Below are positions 23,764-31,637 of a stretch of DNA of 41,308 bases, in pieces; position 1 is the first letter of the stretch, and each line of letters opens with the position of its first letter. The stretch spans positions 1 to 41,308 of the forward strand of contig DATGMP010000017.1 of NCBI GenBank assembly GCA_035293565.1. Reading direction: 5' to 3'. A model generated the notes under the pieces. It saw nothing but the letters and a program-made list of their open reading frames with translations, had not been told where the DNA came from and searched no databases. Position numbers and translations under genes: made by a program. This DNA is from DATGMP01 sp035293565 (lineage in GTDB: Bacteria; Pseudomonadota; Alphaproteobacteria; BOG-932; Roseiterribacteraceae).

Positions 23764-24153
23764 ATGAACGTGTTGCAGACGCTGGAAGCCGAGCAGGTTG
23801 CGAAGCTGACCGATGGGCGACAGATGCCCCAATTCTCGCCGGGCGACACGGTTCGCGTGAATGTGAAGGTGGTCGAAGGCACGCGCGAGCGTATCCAGGC
23901 CTTCGAAGGCGTATGCATCGCCCGCCGCAACGCCGGCGTGAACTCCTCCTTCACGGTTCGCAAGATTTCCTATGGCGAGGGAGTCGAGCGCGTCTTCCCG
24001 CTGTACAGCCCCCGGCTGGACTCGGTCGAGCTCGTGCGCCGCGGCGATGTGCGCCGCGCCAAGCTTTACTATCTCCGCGGCCGCCGCGGTAAGTCGGCAC
24101 GTATCGCCGAGCGCACGACCGGCCACGGCATGAAAGACGAAGGCGAGGAGTAA
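23764..24153 (+). CDS. rplS: 50S ribosomal protein L19
   Basis: A 129-residue ribosomal protein at the subunit interface. The conserved core PQFSPGDTVRVNVKVVEGTRERIQ, ARRNAGVNSSFTVRKISYG and VERVFPLYSP is complete, and the C-terminal tail RITGHG-like is basic. Three in-frame starts exist: TTG 23749, ATG 23758 and ATG 23764. The last is chosen because GGAGG (23751-23755) is 8 bases upstream, which is too close for the other two. leuC follows 8 bases later, so leucine synthesis may be transcribed from the ribosomal cluster. Confidence 0.96.
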   Translation: MNVLQTLEAEQVAKLTDGRQMPQFSPGDTVRVNVKVVEGTRERIQAFEGVCIARRNAGVNSSFTVRKISYGEGVERVFPLYSPRLDSVELVRRGDVRRAKLYYLRGRRGKSARIAERTTGHGMKDEGEE

Positions 24154-24161
24154 CCGGCTCC

Positions 24162-25568
24162 ATGGCCCCACGCACGCTCGTCGAAAAGATTTGGGAGAGT
24201 CACACGGTCCGCCGCGACGCGGATGGTACGACCCTCCTCTACATCGATCGCCACCTCGTTCATGAGGTGACCAGCCCTCAGGCCTTCGAAGGCCTGCGGA
24301 TCGCCGCCCGCAAGGTTCATCGACCGCAAGCGACGCTTGCGGTCGCGGACCACAATGTGCCCACCACGCCGGGCCGCAAATTCGGCCCTGACGAGGAAGA
24401 AGGCCGCATCCAGCTCAAGACTCTCGAGCAGAATGTCGCCGAATTCGGCGTGCCCTATTTCGGCATGGACGACGTCCGCCAGGGCATCGTCCATATTGTC
24501 GGCCCTGAGCAGGGCATGACGCAGCCGGGCATGACGATCGTCTGCGGCGACAGCCATACCGCGACGCACGGCGCCTTCGGCGCGCTCGCCTTCGGCATCG
24601 GGACATCGGAAGTCGAGCATGTGCTGGCGACACAGACGCTGCTCTTCAAGCCCGCCAAGACGATGCGCGTCACCATCAACGGCAAGCCGCCCGCCGGCAC
24701 GACCGCCAAGGATCTGATCCTCGCGGTGATCGGTGTGATCGGCACCGCCGGTGGTACTGGCCACGTCATCGAGTATGCGGGCGAGGCGATCCGCGCGCTT
24801 TCGATGGAAGGGCGGATGACGGTCTGCAACATGTCGATCGAAGCCGGCGCCCGCGCCGGTCTCGTCGCACCGGACGAGACGACCTTCGACTATCTCAAGG
24901 GGCGTCCCATGTCGCCCAAGGGTGCGGCCTGGGAGCAGGCGGTCGCCTATTGGCGCTCGCTGCCCTCCGACCCCGGGGCGACCTACGACAAGGAAGTCGT
25001 CCTTGAAGCCGCCGAGATCGTCCCGCAAGTCACCTGGGGCACGAGCCCGCAGGACGTGCTGCCGATCACCGGCACCGTTCCCGATCCTGCGCAGTTCGAC
25101 GATCCCGGCCGCCGTGCCGCCGTCGAGCGCTCCCTCGCCTATATGGGCCTCAAGCCCGGACAGAAGCTCGGCGACATCGCGATCGACACCGTCTTCATCG
25201 GCTCCTGCACGAATGCGCGGATCGAGGATCTGCGTCTCGCCGCGTCGGTCGCAAAGGGTCGCAAGGTGGCTGCTGGTGTCCGCGCCCTCGTCGTTCCCGG
25301 CTCGGGCCTGGTCAAGCACCAGGCCGAAGAGGAAGGGCTCGACCGGATCTTCACAGAGGCCGGCTTCGAATGGCGAGAGCCCGGTTGCTCCATGTGCCTA
25401 GCGATGAATGCCGACCGGCTGGCCCCGGGCGAGCGCTGCGCGTCGACCTCCAACCGTAATTTCGAAGGGCGGCAGGGTCGCGGCGGACGCACGCATCTCG
25501 TGAGCCCGGCGATGGCCGCCGCCGCGGCCGTCACGGGCAAGCTGACCGACGTCCGCACGCTGATCTAG
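24162..25568 (+). CDS. leuC: 3-isopropylmalate dehydratase large subunit
   Basis: A 468-residue aconitase-like enzyme that isomerises 2- to 3-isopropylmalate in leucine synthesis, with LeuD as partner. The [4Fe-4S] ligands are seen in IGSCTNARIEDL and GCSMCLAMN; other landmarks are VCGDSHTATHGAFGALAFG, TFDYLKGRPMSPKG and the C-terminal ST.NRNFEGRQG. It lies only 8 bases after rplS, then a DUF4282 gene and leuD follow. Confidence 0.97.
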   Translation: MAPRTLVEKIWESHTVRRDADGTTLLYIDRHLVHEVTSPQAFEGLRIAARKVHRPQATLAVADHNVPTTPGRKFGPDEEEGRIQLKTLEQNVAEFGVPYFGMDDVRQGIVHIVGPEQGMTQPGMTIVCGDSHTATHGAFGALAFGIGTSEVEHVLATQTLLFKPAKTMRVTINGKPPAGTTAKDLILAVIGVIGTAGGTGHVIEYAGEAIRALSMEGRMTVCNMSIEAGARAGLVAPDETTFDYLKGRPMSPKGAAWEQAVAYWRSLPSDPGATYDKEVVLEAAEIVPQVTWGTSPQDVLPITGTVPDPAQFDDPGRRAAVERSLAYMGLKPGQKLGDIAIDTVFIGSCTNARIEDLRLAASVAKGRKVAAGVRALVVPGSGLVKHQAEEEGLDRIFTEAGFEWREPGCSMCLAMNADRLAPGERCASTSNRNFEGRQGRGGRTHLVSPAMAAAAAVTGKLTDVRTLI

Positions 25569-25589
25569 CCGGCAAGACGAGGAAGTCGG

Positions 25590-25871
25590 GTGCGCGAATA
25601 TCTGGGCTTCGACAAGCTGATCACGCCGGCGTTGGTCCGGATACTGTTCTGGATTTTGATCGTGATCGACGTCCTCGTCGCGGTCGGTCACATCTTCGGC
25701 GGCGATTTCTGGCGCGGCGTCTTGATCCTTTTCGTGGGCCCGATTGTGATCCGCGTCTATTGCGAAATCGTCATCGTGATCTTTCAGATCAACAATACCC
25801 TGACCGAGATTCGCGACGAACGAAGATCGGCGGTTGAACGCGCCGCGCCCGTCCAGCCGCCCGTAACCTGA
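25590..25871 (+). CDS. DUF4282 domain membrane protein
   Basis: A 93-residue protein starting with GTG at 25590. It has two transmembrane helices (about residues 14-36 and 42-62) separated by a short loop, then a juxtamembrane segment YCEIVIVIFQINNTLTEI typical of DUF4282, and a charged tail. The opening GFDKLITPALVRILFWILI is characteristic of the family. Function is unknown. It sits between leuC and leuD with 21 and 8 base gaps, so it is co-transcribed with leucine genes although there is no known link. Confidence 0.8.
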   Translation: MREYLGFDKLITPALVRILFWILIVIDVLVAVGHIFGGDFWRGVLILFVGPIVIRVYCEIVIVIFQINNTLTEIRDERRSAVERAAPVQPPVT

Positions 25872-25879
25872 GGCATCTC

Positions 25880-26491
25880 ATGGACCGTTTCGACAAGCTG
25901 ACCGGCGTCGCCGCCCCGCTCCCGATGATCAATGTCGACACCGATATGATCATCCCCAAGCAGTTCCTGAAGACGATCACGCGCAGCGGCCTCGGCAAAT
26001 CGCTTTTCTTCGAGATGCGCTATGCGGATGACGGCTCGGAGCTGCCGGGCTTCGTGCTGAACAAGCCCGAATATCGGCACGCCAAGATCCTCGTCTCGGG
26101 CGACAATTTCGGCTGCGGCTCCAGCCGTGAGCATGCGCCCTGGGCGCTGCAGGATTTCGGCATCCGGGCCATCATCGCGCCCAGCTTCGCCGACATCTTC
26201 CGCGGAAATTGCACGAAGAACGGCATGTTGCCGATCGTGCTACCGCAGGAGCAGATCGATATTCTCATGGCCGATGCCGAAGGCGGCAACACCCGTACCC
26301 TCACGATCGACCTCGCGTCACAACGTGTGATCCGCGCCAATGGCGAGAGCTTCGCCTTCGAGATCGACGCCTCCACCAAGCATTCGCTGATCGAAGGTCT
26401 GGACGAGATCGGCCAGACTCTGAAGCACGACACCGAGATCGCGTCCTACGAAGCCAAGCAGCGCCTCGGCCAGCCCTGGCTGTGGACTTAG
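25880..26491 (+). CDS. leuD: 3-isopropylmalate dehydratase small subunit
   Basis: A 203-residue swivel subunit of isopropylmalate isomerase. It starts MDRFDKLTGVAAPLPMINVDTD, with the DTDMIIPKQFLKTI stretch, and the conserved GCGSSREHAPWALQDFG motif. It assembles with LeuC; the two subunits flank the DUF4282 gene here. It is followed by a 157-base gap before leuB with a stable hairpin. Confidence 0.97.
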   Translation: MDRFDKLTGVAAPLPMINVDTDMIIPKQFLKTITRSGLGKSLFFEMRYADDGSELPGFVLNKPEYRHAKILVSGDNFGCGSSREHAPWALQDFGIRAIIAPSFADIFRGNCTKNGMLPIVLPQEQIDILMADAEGGNTRTLTIDLASQRVIRANGESFAFEIDASTKHSLIEGLDEIGQTLKHDTEIASYEAKQRLGQPWLWT

Positions 26492-26512
26492 CTGCCCTCC
26501 GTTGATTCGCCA

Positions 26513-26533
26513 TGCCCGTACTTGTTACGGGCA
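26513..26533. other. Perfect 8-bp inverted repeat between leuD and leuB
   Basis: The arms TGCCCGTA (26513-26520) and TACGGGCA (26526-26533) flank a 5-base loop CTTGT, about 22 bases after the leuD stop. There is no T-tract after the stem, so it is not a standard terminator. It may limit 3' exonuclease decay or act as part of a leader for leuB. The remaining bases of the 157-base gap hold no gene that I see. Confidence 0.4.
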
Positions 26534-26648
26534 CCCACGCGAAAATGGCTCGATCGAGACGCCGCGTGGATGCCCGCAATAAATGCGAGCATGACGCAGC
26601 AAGAATTTAATCCGCCCATAGTCCCATCCGCTCAAGAAAGCCGCCACC

Positions 26649-27755
26649 ATGTCCCATAAGCTCCTCCTGCTCCCCGGCGACGGCATCGGGCCCGAAGTCA
26701 TGGCCGAGGCCAAGAAGCTCTTGGGCTGGCTCGGCGCCAAGCGAGGTCTCAAATTCGAGACCGAGGAAGCGCTGATCGGGGGCGCCGCGATCGACGCGGA
26801 GGGCGTTCCGCTGTCGCAGACGACGGTCGCCAAGGCCAAACATGCCGATGCGGTACTGTTGGCGGCGGTCGGCGGACCCAAATGGGACAACCTCTCTTTC
26901 GATATTCGTCCGGAGGCCGGTCTGCTCGGCATGCGCAAGGAGCTAGGACTCTTCGCCAACCTCCGTCCGGCGATGGTCTTCGATGCACTGATCGACGCGT
27001 CGACCCTGAAGCCCGAAATTGTGAAAGGCCTCGACATCGTCATTGTGCGCGAGCTCACCGGCGGCGTTTATTTCGGGGAACCCCGCGGCATCACCGATCT
27101 GCCGAACGGCGAGCAGAGGGGCGTCAACACCCAGGTCTACACGACGAGCGAAATTGAGCGGGTCGCACGCGTCGCGTTCGATCTCGCCCGCGCGCGAGAG
27201 AACCGGGTCTGCTCGGTCGAAAAGGCCAATGTCATGGAGTCCGGCCGGCTGTGGCGCGCGGTCGTGACCAAGGTTCACGCGGCCGAATATTCCGATGTCA
27301 CGCTCAGTCACATGTATGCCGACAATTGCGCGATGCAGCTGCTTCGCAATCCGCGTCAATTCGACGTGATCGTAACGGACAACCTGTTCGGCGACATTCT
27401 CTCGGACGAAGCCTCGATGTTGACAGGTTCTCTCGGCATGCTGCCTTCGGCCTCCTTGGGCGCGACCAATCCGGACGGCAAGCGTCCGGCCATGTACGAA
27501 CCGGTCCACGGCTCGGCGCCGGATATCGCCGGCAAGGGAATCGCCAACCCGCTGGCGACGCTGCTCAGCGTCGCCATGATGCTGCGCTACTCCTTCGGCC
27601 GTGGTGCCGAGGCTGACCTTGTCGAGAAGGCTGTGTCGACGGTGCTCAACGACGGAACCCGCACCGGGGACATCGCGCTTGCCGGACGGACGCCGGTCGG
27701 AACCGCAGCCATGGGCGATGCGGTTCTAGCGGCGCTGGACAAATTGGCGGCGTAG
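26649..27755 (+). CDS. leuB: 3-isopropylmalate dehydrogenase
   Basis: A 368-residue NAD-dependent beta-decarboxylating dehydrogenase, which oxidises 3-isopropylmalate to the precursor of leucine. The family features are seen: KLLLLPGDGIGPEVM, ELTGGVYFGEPRGI, SVEKANVMESGRLWR and DNLFGDILSDEASMLTGSLG. It is complete and in normal length. The promoter is not evident; the gene may be read from leuD through the hairpin. Confidence 0.97.
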   Translation: MSHKLLLLPGDGIGPEVMAEAKKLLGWLGAKRGLKFETEEALIGGAAIDAEGVPLSQTTVAKAKHADAVLLAAVGGPKWDNLSFDIRPEAGLLGMRKELGLFANLRPAMVFDALIDASTLKPEIVKGLDIVIVRELTGGVYFGEPRGITDLPNGEQRGVNTQVYTTSEIERVARVAFDLARARENRVCSVEKANVMESGRLWRAVVTKVHAAEYSDVTLSHMYADNCAMQLLRNPRQFDVIVTDNLFGDILSDEASMLTGSLGMLPSASLGATNPDGKRPAMYEPVHGSAPDIAGKGIANPLATLLSVAMMLRYSFGRGAEADLVEKAVSTVLNDGTRTGDIALAGRTPVGTAAMGDAVLAALDKLAA

Positions 27756-27864
27756 CTTTTCTACGCGAGCTTTTCTCGGATCATTGTCGGAAAAGTTGCT
27801 CTCCTCGACCGATCTATTTCGCCGATTAAGGTTTTGTCCAAAGAATCTGTCGCATGTTGGTCCC

Positions 27865-27894
27865 ATTGACTTCAACAAGGCGCTTGTGGTCAAT
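27865..27894. promoter_or_regulatory. Imperfect dyad upstream of the Crp/Fnr-type gene
   Basis: ATTGAC (27865-27870) and GTCAAT (27889-27894) are perfect inverted arms, with a second pair CAA and TTG inside at symmetric positions. The centre is about 54 bases before the ATG at 27934. Its spacing differs from the TTGAT-N4-ATCAA FNR box and from the CRP site, so I cannot name a binder. It could be an operator or just a hairpin. Confidence 0.25.
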
Positions 27895-27933
27895 CGATAA
27901 CGGATCGTTTCAGCCGCGGCGATAACTCGATAA

Positions 27934-28656
27934 ATGATGGACCTATTGGAAACCAGGCGCGCGTTCGATCCCGCGCCGGAGTCCGATCCGGTCGAGCGGG
28001 CGATCTCGATGATCGGCGGGTGCGAGATACTTGCCGCGTTCTCCCAGGCGGGACGACGGAACCTGGCGGCCAAGGGAACGATTGTCGGGCTTCAGCCGGG
28101 AGAAATTCTATTCGCGCGCGGCGACAAGGCCGATGCGTGCTACGCGGTGCTCGACGGGCAACTCGACATCTTCGTCGCGGATTCGGAAGGCCAGGAGACC
28201 TGGATCGCCGCTTTCGTCGAAGGCGCGCTCATCGGCTCGCTCGGTATGCTCAACGGCAGGCTGCGCTCGGTCACCGCCCAAGCCGGCCGTTCGTCTCGAC
28301 TGCTCCGCGTCTGCCGCGAGGATGCGCTGGCCGCGTTGATCGATGAACCAAAAGCGGCCGCCGCCCTGATATCTCATCTGGCGGCGCGCCTGGGCTCGGT
28401 CGATGCGCTCGGCGACGGCGCCCATTATGTCGGCCTCGCCGCGCGCCTCTCGGATCTTCTGTTGAAGCACGGTTCCCATCCGATCCGCCTTTCCTCGGCC
28501 GAGCTCGGCCGGCAGATCGACGCCTCCGCGGACAAGGTGGCGCGAAAGCTTCTCGAATGGTGCGGCGCCGGCTTGATCGAGATCGGCACCGCCGGCGTCC
28601 GGGTCGCCAATCCCAGCCGCCTCGCCGCCTACGCGAAAACGAGCGACATGGCCTGA
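27934..28656 (+). CDS. Crp/Fnr family transcriptional regulator
   Basis: A 240-residue protein with an N-terminal cyclic-nucleotide-binding-type beta-roll (about residues 30-140, FARGDKADACYAVLDGQLDIF and GALIGSLGMLNGRLRS) and a C-terminal winged helix-turn-helix with LSSAELGRQIDASADKVARK as likely recognition region. It lacks the N-terminal cysteine cluster that holds the FNR iron-sulfur centre, so oxygen sensing through such a cluster is unlikely. Ligand is unknown. The gene stands alone between leuB and a convergent HAD gene. Confidence 0.85.
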   Translation: MMDLLETRRAFDPAPESDPVERAISMIGGCEILAAFSQAGRRNLAAKGTIVGLQPGEILFARGDKADACYAVLDGQLDIFVADSEGQETWIAAFVEGALIGSLGMLNGRLRSVTAQAGRSSRLLRVCREDALAALIDEPKAAAALISHLAARLGSVDALGDGAHYVGLAARLSDLLLKHGSHPIRLSSAELGRQIDASADKVARKLLEWCGAGLIEIGTAGVRVANPSRLAAYAKTSDMA

Positions 28657-28674
28657 GCCGTCGGCCCCCTTTCG

Positions 28675-28706
28675 ACAGCGCATGCACAATTCTCCCGCGG
28701 CGCTGT
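28675..28706. terminator. Inverted repeat between convergent genes, possible terminator
   Basis: ACAGCGC (28675-28681) and GCGCTGT (28700-28706) can form a 7-bp stem with an 18-base loop in the 60-base gap between two convergent genes. Position suits transcription termination for both, but there is no T-tract on either side, so the call is weak. Confidence 0.3.
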
Positions 28707-28716
28707 GAAGATCTTC

Positions 28717-29601
28717 TCACCATTTCAGTGTCGGAATGACCCAGTCGGGAGAGGCCGGCGCCCGGGCAAGAAGCTCGGCCAGCGCGGTCTCGTCGGGAAC
28801 GCCGCGCCAATTGAGCTTCACGGCTCGTTTATGGATGCCGTCGAGGACCAGAGCGCTGGCAATGCCGGCCCTGCGCGCGCCTAGAATGTCGGTCGGGAGC
28901 CCGTCGCCGATCGCGATCGTCCGCGCGCGGTCGATGGGCCCACCGAGCGTTTCGAGCGCTGCAAACAGCCGGTCGTAGATCGGGGCGTGCGGCTTGCCGT
29001 GCCAGAACACGTCGCCGCCGCGCTCACGGTAATAGTGCGCAAAGGCGCCGGGGCAGGTCACCAGCTGCGACCCGACCGGCACGACGATATCGGGATTGGC
29101 GCAGATCATCGGCACACGCAGTTCGAGCCCGCGATCGAGCACCGCGCGATAGTCCTCCACGGTCTCATTGTTGAGATCGACACCCGTCGCGACGCAAAAC
29201 CCGGCCCGCTCCGGCCGGTCGATTACCTCGAATTCCAGGCCCTCGAAGACGCTCCTGTCTCGCACTGGCCCAAGATGCCAGCATGGGCTGTAGAGCCGCG
29301 CATGCCATGGATCGGGACGATCGCGCAACGCGGCATGGACCGCTTCGCCGGATGTCAGGAGCACGGCATAGAGATGCGGCGCGAACCCGATCTTCTCGAG
29401 CGTCGCCTTGGCCAGCGCGGCGCGGCGCGGCGCGTTGGACAGCAGCGCCACCCGCTTGCCGGCGGATTGCAGCCGCTCCAGCGCCTTGATCGAACCCGGA
29501 TAGGGTCTCACGCCGTCATGAAGCGTGCCCCAGAGGTCGATCACGAACACGTCGAACCGCTCGGCGAGCGGCGCGATTCCCTTCAAGAATTGCGCGGTCA
29601 T
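28717..29601 (-). CDS. TIGR01459-type HAD-like hydrolase (NagD-related)
   Basis: A 294-residue HAD phosphatase-like protein of a branch typical of alphaproteobacteria. The nucleophile motif is VIDLWGTLHDG: Asp22 is followed by Leu-Trp, so the second Asp of the usual DxD is Trp, as in this branch. Motif II is LLSNAPRR, and the late motif is TIAIGDGLPTDILGARRAG. The substrate is not known. Start ATG 29601 overlaps the upstream pyrD stop by 4 bases, so the two are coupled. Confidence 0.86.
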   Translation of the reverse strand: MTAQFLKGIAPLAERFDVFVIDLWGTLHDGVRPYPGSIKALERLQSAGKRVALLSNAPRRAALAKATLEKIGFAPHLYAVLLTSGEAVHAALRDRPDPWHARLYSPCWHLGPVRDRSVFEGLEFEVIDRPERAGFCVATGVDLNNETVEDYRAVLDRGLELRVPMICANPDIVVPVGSQLVTCPGAFAHYYRERGGDVFWHGKPHAPIYDRLFAALETLGGPIDRARTIAIGDGLPTDILGARRAGIASALVLDGIHKRAVKLNWRGVPDETALAELLARAPASPDWVIPTLKW

Positions 29602-30656
29602 CGATGATCGGCGCCGATCGCATCCTCGAGCCGCGCGAAGCCGTCGGCCTTGAGCCGCGCCGCAAGCCCGGTCTTGAGCCCTTTGAGCAGCCCCGGCCCG
29701 TCGAAGATCAGAGAAGTGTAGAGCTGGATCAGCGACGCGCCGGCCTTGATCTTCACATAGGCATCGTCGGCGTTGCCGATCCCGCCGACGCCGATCAGCG
29801 GAATGGCGCCGTTGGTGATCTTGTACATCTTGCGCAGCATCGCGGTGGCGAGCGGAAAGAGCGGCGGCCCGCTCAAGCCGCCCGCTTCTGCCGCCAGATC
29901 GCGGGGAAGAGTGGAGGGCCGGGTGATGGTGGTGTTCGAGATGATGACGCCGTCTATACCGCTCTCCGTGACGGAAAGCGCGATGTCCTCGAGCGCGCTG
30001 TCTTCGAGGTCGGGCGCGATTTTGACCAGGACCGGGACCTGCATGGTTCGCGCCGCGCGTACGGCCGAGAGGAGCTCGGTCAGGGCCGCACGGCGCTGGA
30101 GGTCGCGCAGACCAGGCGTATTGGGCGACGAAACGTTGACGGTCAGATAGTCGACGAGGGAGCTCAGCCGCTTTGCGCCTTCGACGAAATCGGCGATGGC
30201 GTCGGTCGAATCCTTGTTGCGACCGACATTCCCGCCGACCAGCCCTTTGGCCCGGCCGCCCCGTCCGCGCCAGGCCTCGAGCCGACGGACGACGGCGTCG
30301 AGGCCGTGATTGTTGAAGCCGAGTCGATTGATCACCGCCCGCTGCGGCGGCAGACGGAAGATTCGCGGGCGCGGATTGCCCGCCTGCGGTCTGGGCGTCA
30401 CCGTCCCGATCTCGACGAAGCCGAAACCCAGCCGCAGCATCGCCTGCATGACTTGGGCATTCTTGTCGAAGCCGGCGGCCAGCCCGACCGGATTGGCGAA
30501 ATCGAGCCCAAAGCGGCGAATCGCGAGGATCGGATCGTCGCCCGCCACCGGCCCACCGCCGAGCCCCAGCTCCAGCACGCGAATTGTAAATGCGTGCGCG
30601 GCTTCCGGCGGCAGGCGGCCCAATATCGGGCGGGCGAGGTCGAAGCGGTCGATCAT
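29598..30656 (-). CDS. pyrD: Dihydroorotate dehydrogenase (quinone), class 2
   Basis: A 352-residue membrane-associated flavoenzyme that oxidises dihydroorotate to orotate with ubiquinone as acceptor. The class 2 N-terminal extension (about residues 1-40) precedes the FMN barrel with NPVGLAAGFDKNAQVM, FGFVEIGTVTPRPQ, VNVSSPNTPGLRDLQ (catalytic Ser) and GVGGIGNADDAYVKIKAGA. It is in one unit with the HAD gene, and its quinone dependence matches the quinone genes here. Confidence 0.96.
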   Translation of the reverse strand: MIDRFDLARPILGRLPPEAAHAFTIRVLELGLGGGPVAGDDPILAIRRFGLDFANPVGLAAGFDKNAQVMQAMLRLGFGFVEIGTVTPRPQAGNPRPRIFRLPPQRAVINRLGFNNHGLDAVVRRLEAWRGRGGRAKGLVGGNVGRNKDSTDAIADFVEGAKRLSSLVDYLTVNVSSPNTPGLRDLQRRAALTELLSAVRAARTMQVPVLVKIAPDLEDSALEDIALSVTESGIDGVIISNTTITRPSTLPRDLAAEAGGLSGPPLFPLATAMLRKMYKITNGAIPLIGVGGIGNADDAYVKIKAGASLIQLYTSLIFDGPGLLKGLKTGLAARLKADGFARLEDAIGADHR

Positions 30657-30698
30657 GCGGTTCCGAGCCTTACCGGAAAGCCCGTCCGCCTTCCAGAT

Positions 30699-31637
30699 TC
30701 AGTTGCCTATATCACGAAAGGGCGAGCGCAAAGACAGGTATTGCAAGCGCTTAACTTCCCATCGGCCGCGGGTCACCGAGTCGAGGATGACGCCGGATGT
30801 CAGGCTGAGAAACGCGGCCAGCATGATGCCGGTCGCGAGAATCGCGGTCGGAAATCTCGGAACCAGCCCGGTCTGAGCGAAAGTCACCACAACAGGATAG
30901 GCAAGCACTACCGCCAAAACCGCGAGCAAGCCGGCGATGATGCCGAAGAAGGTCATCGGCCGTTCCTGCCGGACCAGCGCGAGAATGGTGTTCAGGATCA
31001 AAATCCCATCGCGATACGTCCTGAGCTTGCTGGTCGAGCCAGCCGGCCGGTCCTTATAGCCGCACGGCATTTCGGCGATCGGCATGTGAAGCTGCAGCGC
31101 GTGAACGGTCATTTCCGTCTCGATGCCGAAGCCCTCCGCGATCGTGGGGAAGGACTTCACGAAGCGTCGCGAAAAGACGCGATAGCCCGACAGCAAATCT
31201 TGAATCGGGTCGCCGAAAATGTATTGGACAATCCCGGTAAGCATCCGGTTGCCGAAACGGTGGCCCGGCCGATAAGCGGCCTGAATATTGGTGACGCGCC
31301 GGCCGTTAATCATATCGAGCTTCTCGGCGATCAGCCTGTCCACCATAGCGCGGCTCGCCGCCGCCTCGTAGGTATCGTCACCGTCGACGAGCACATAGAT
31401 GTCGGCCTCGACGTCGGCGAACATCCGTCTAACGACGGCCCCCTTCCCGCGGCGGGGCTCCGACCCGACGACGGCGCCCGCTTCGCGCGCGACCGCGATC
31501 GTGTCGTCGGTGGAATTATTGTCATAGACGTAGATCGTCGCCTCGGGCAGCGCCGCGCGGAAGTCCGCCACCACCTTCGCGATCGCGGCTTCTTCATTAT
31601 AGCAGGGGACCACGACCGCGATGCGGGGCGAACTCAT
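30699..31637 (-). CDS. GT2 glycosyltransferase with C-terminal membrane helices (DPM/GtrB-like)
   Basis: A 312-residue protein with an N-terminal GT-A domain (RIAVVVPCYNEEAAIAKVV, YDNNSTDDT, YVLVDGDDTY with the DxD) and two C-terminal hydrophobic helices (about residues 230-252 and 265-290). This is the plan of enzymes that move a sugar from a nucleotide to a polyprenyl phosphate at the inner membrane. Start chosen at ATG 31637, which overlaps the preceding stop as ATGA; a start 8 codons upstream is possible. It is coupled to a polytopic membrane protein. Which sugar is moved is unknown. Confidence 0.85.
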   Translation of the reverse strand: MSSPRIAVVVPCYNEEAAIAKVVADFRAALPEATIYVYDNNSTDDTIAVAREAGAVVGSEPRRGKGAVVRRMFADVEADIYVLVDGDDTYEAAASRAMVDRLIAEKLDMINGRRVTNIQAAYRPGHRFGNRMLTGIVQYIFGDPIQDLLSGYRVFSRRFVKSFPTIAEGFGIETEMTVHALQLHMPIAEMPCGYKDRPAGSTSKLRTYRDGILILNTILALVRQERPMTFFGIIAGLLAVLAVVLAYPVVVTFAQTGLVPRFPTAILATGIMLAAFLSLTSGVILDSVTRGRWEVKRLQYLSLRSPFRDIGN

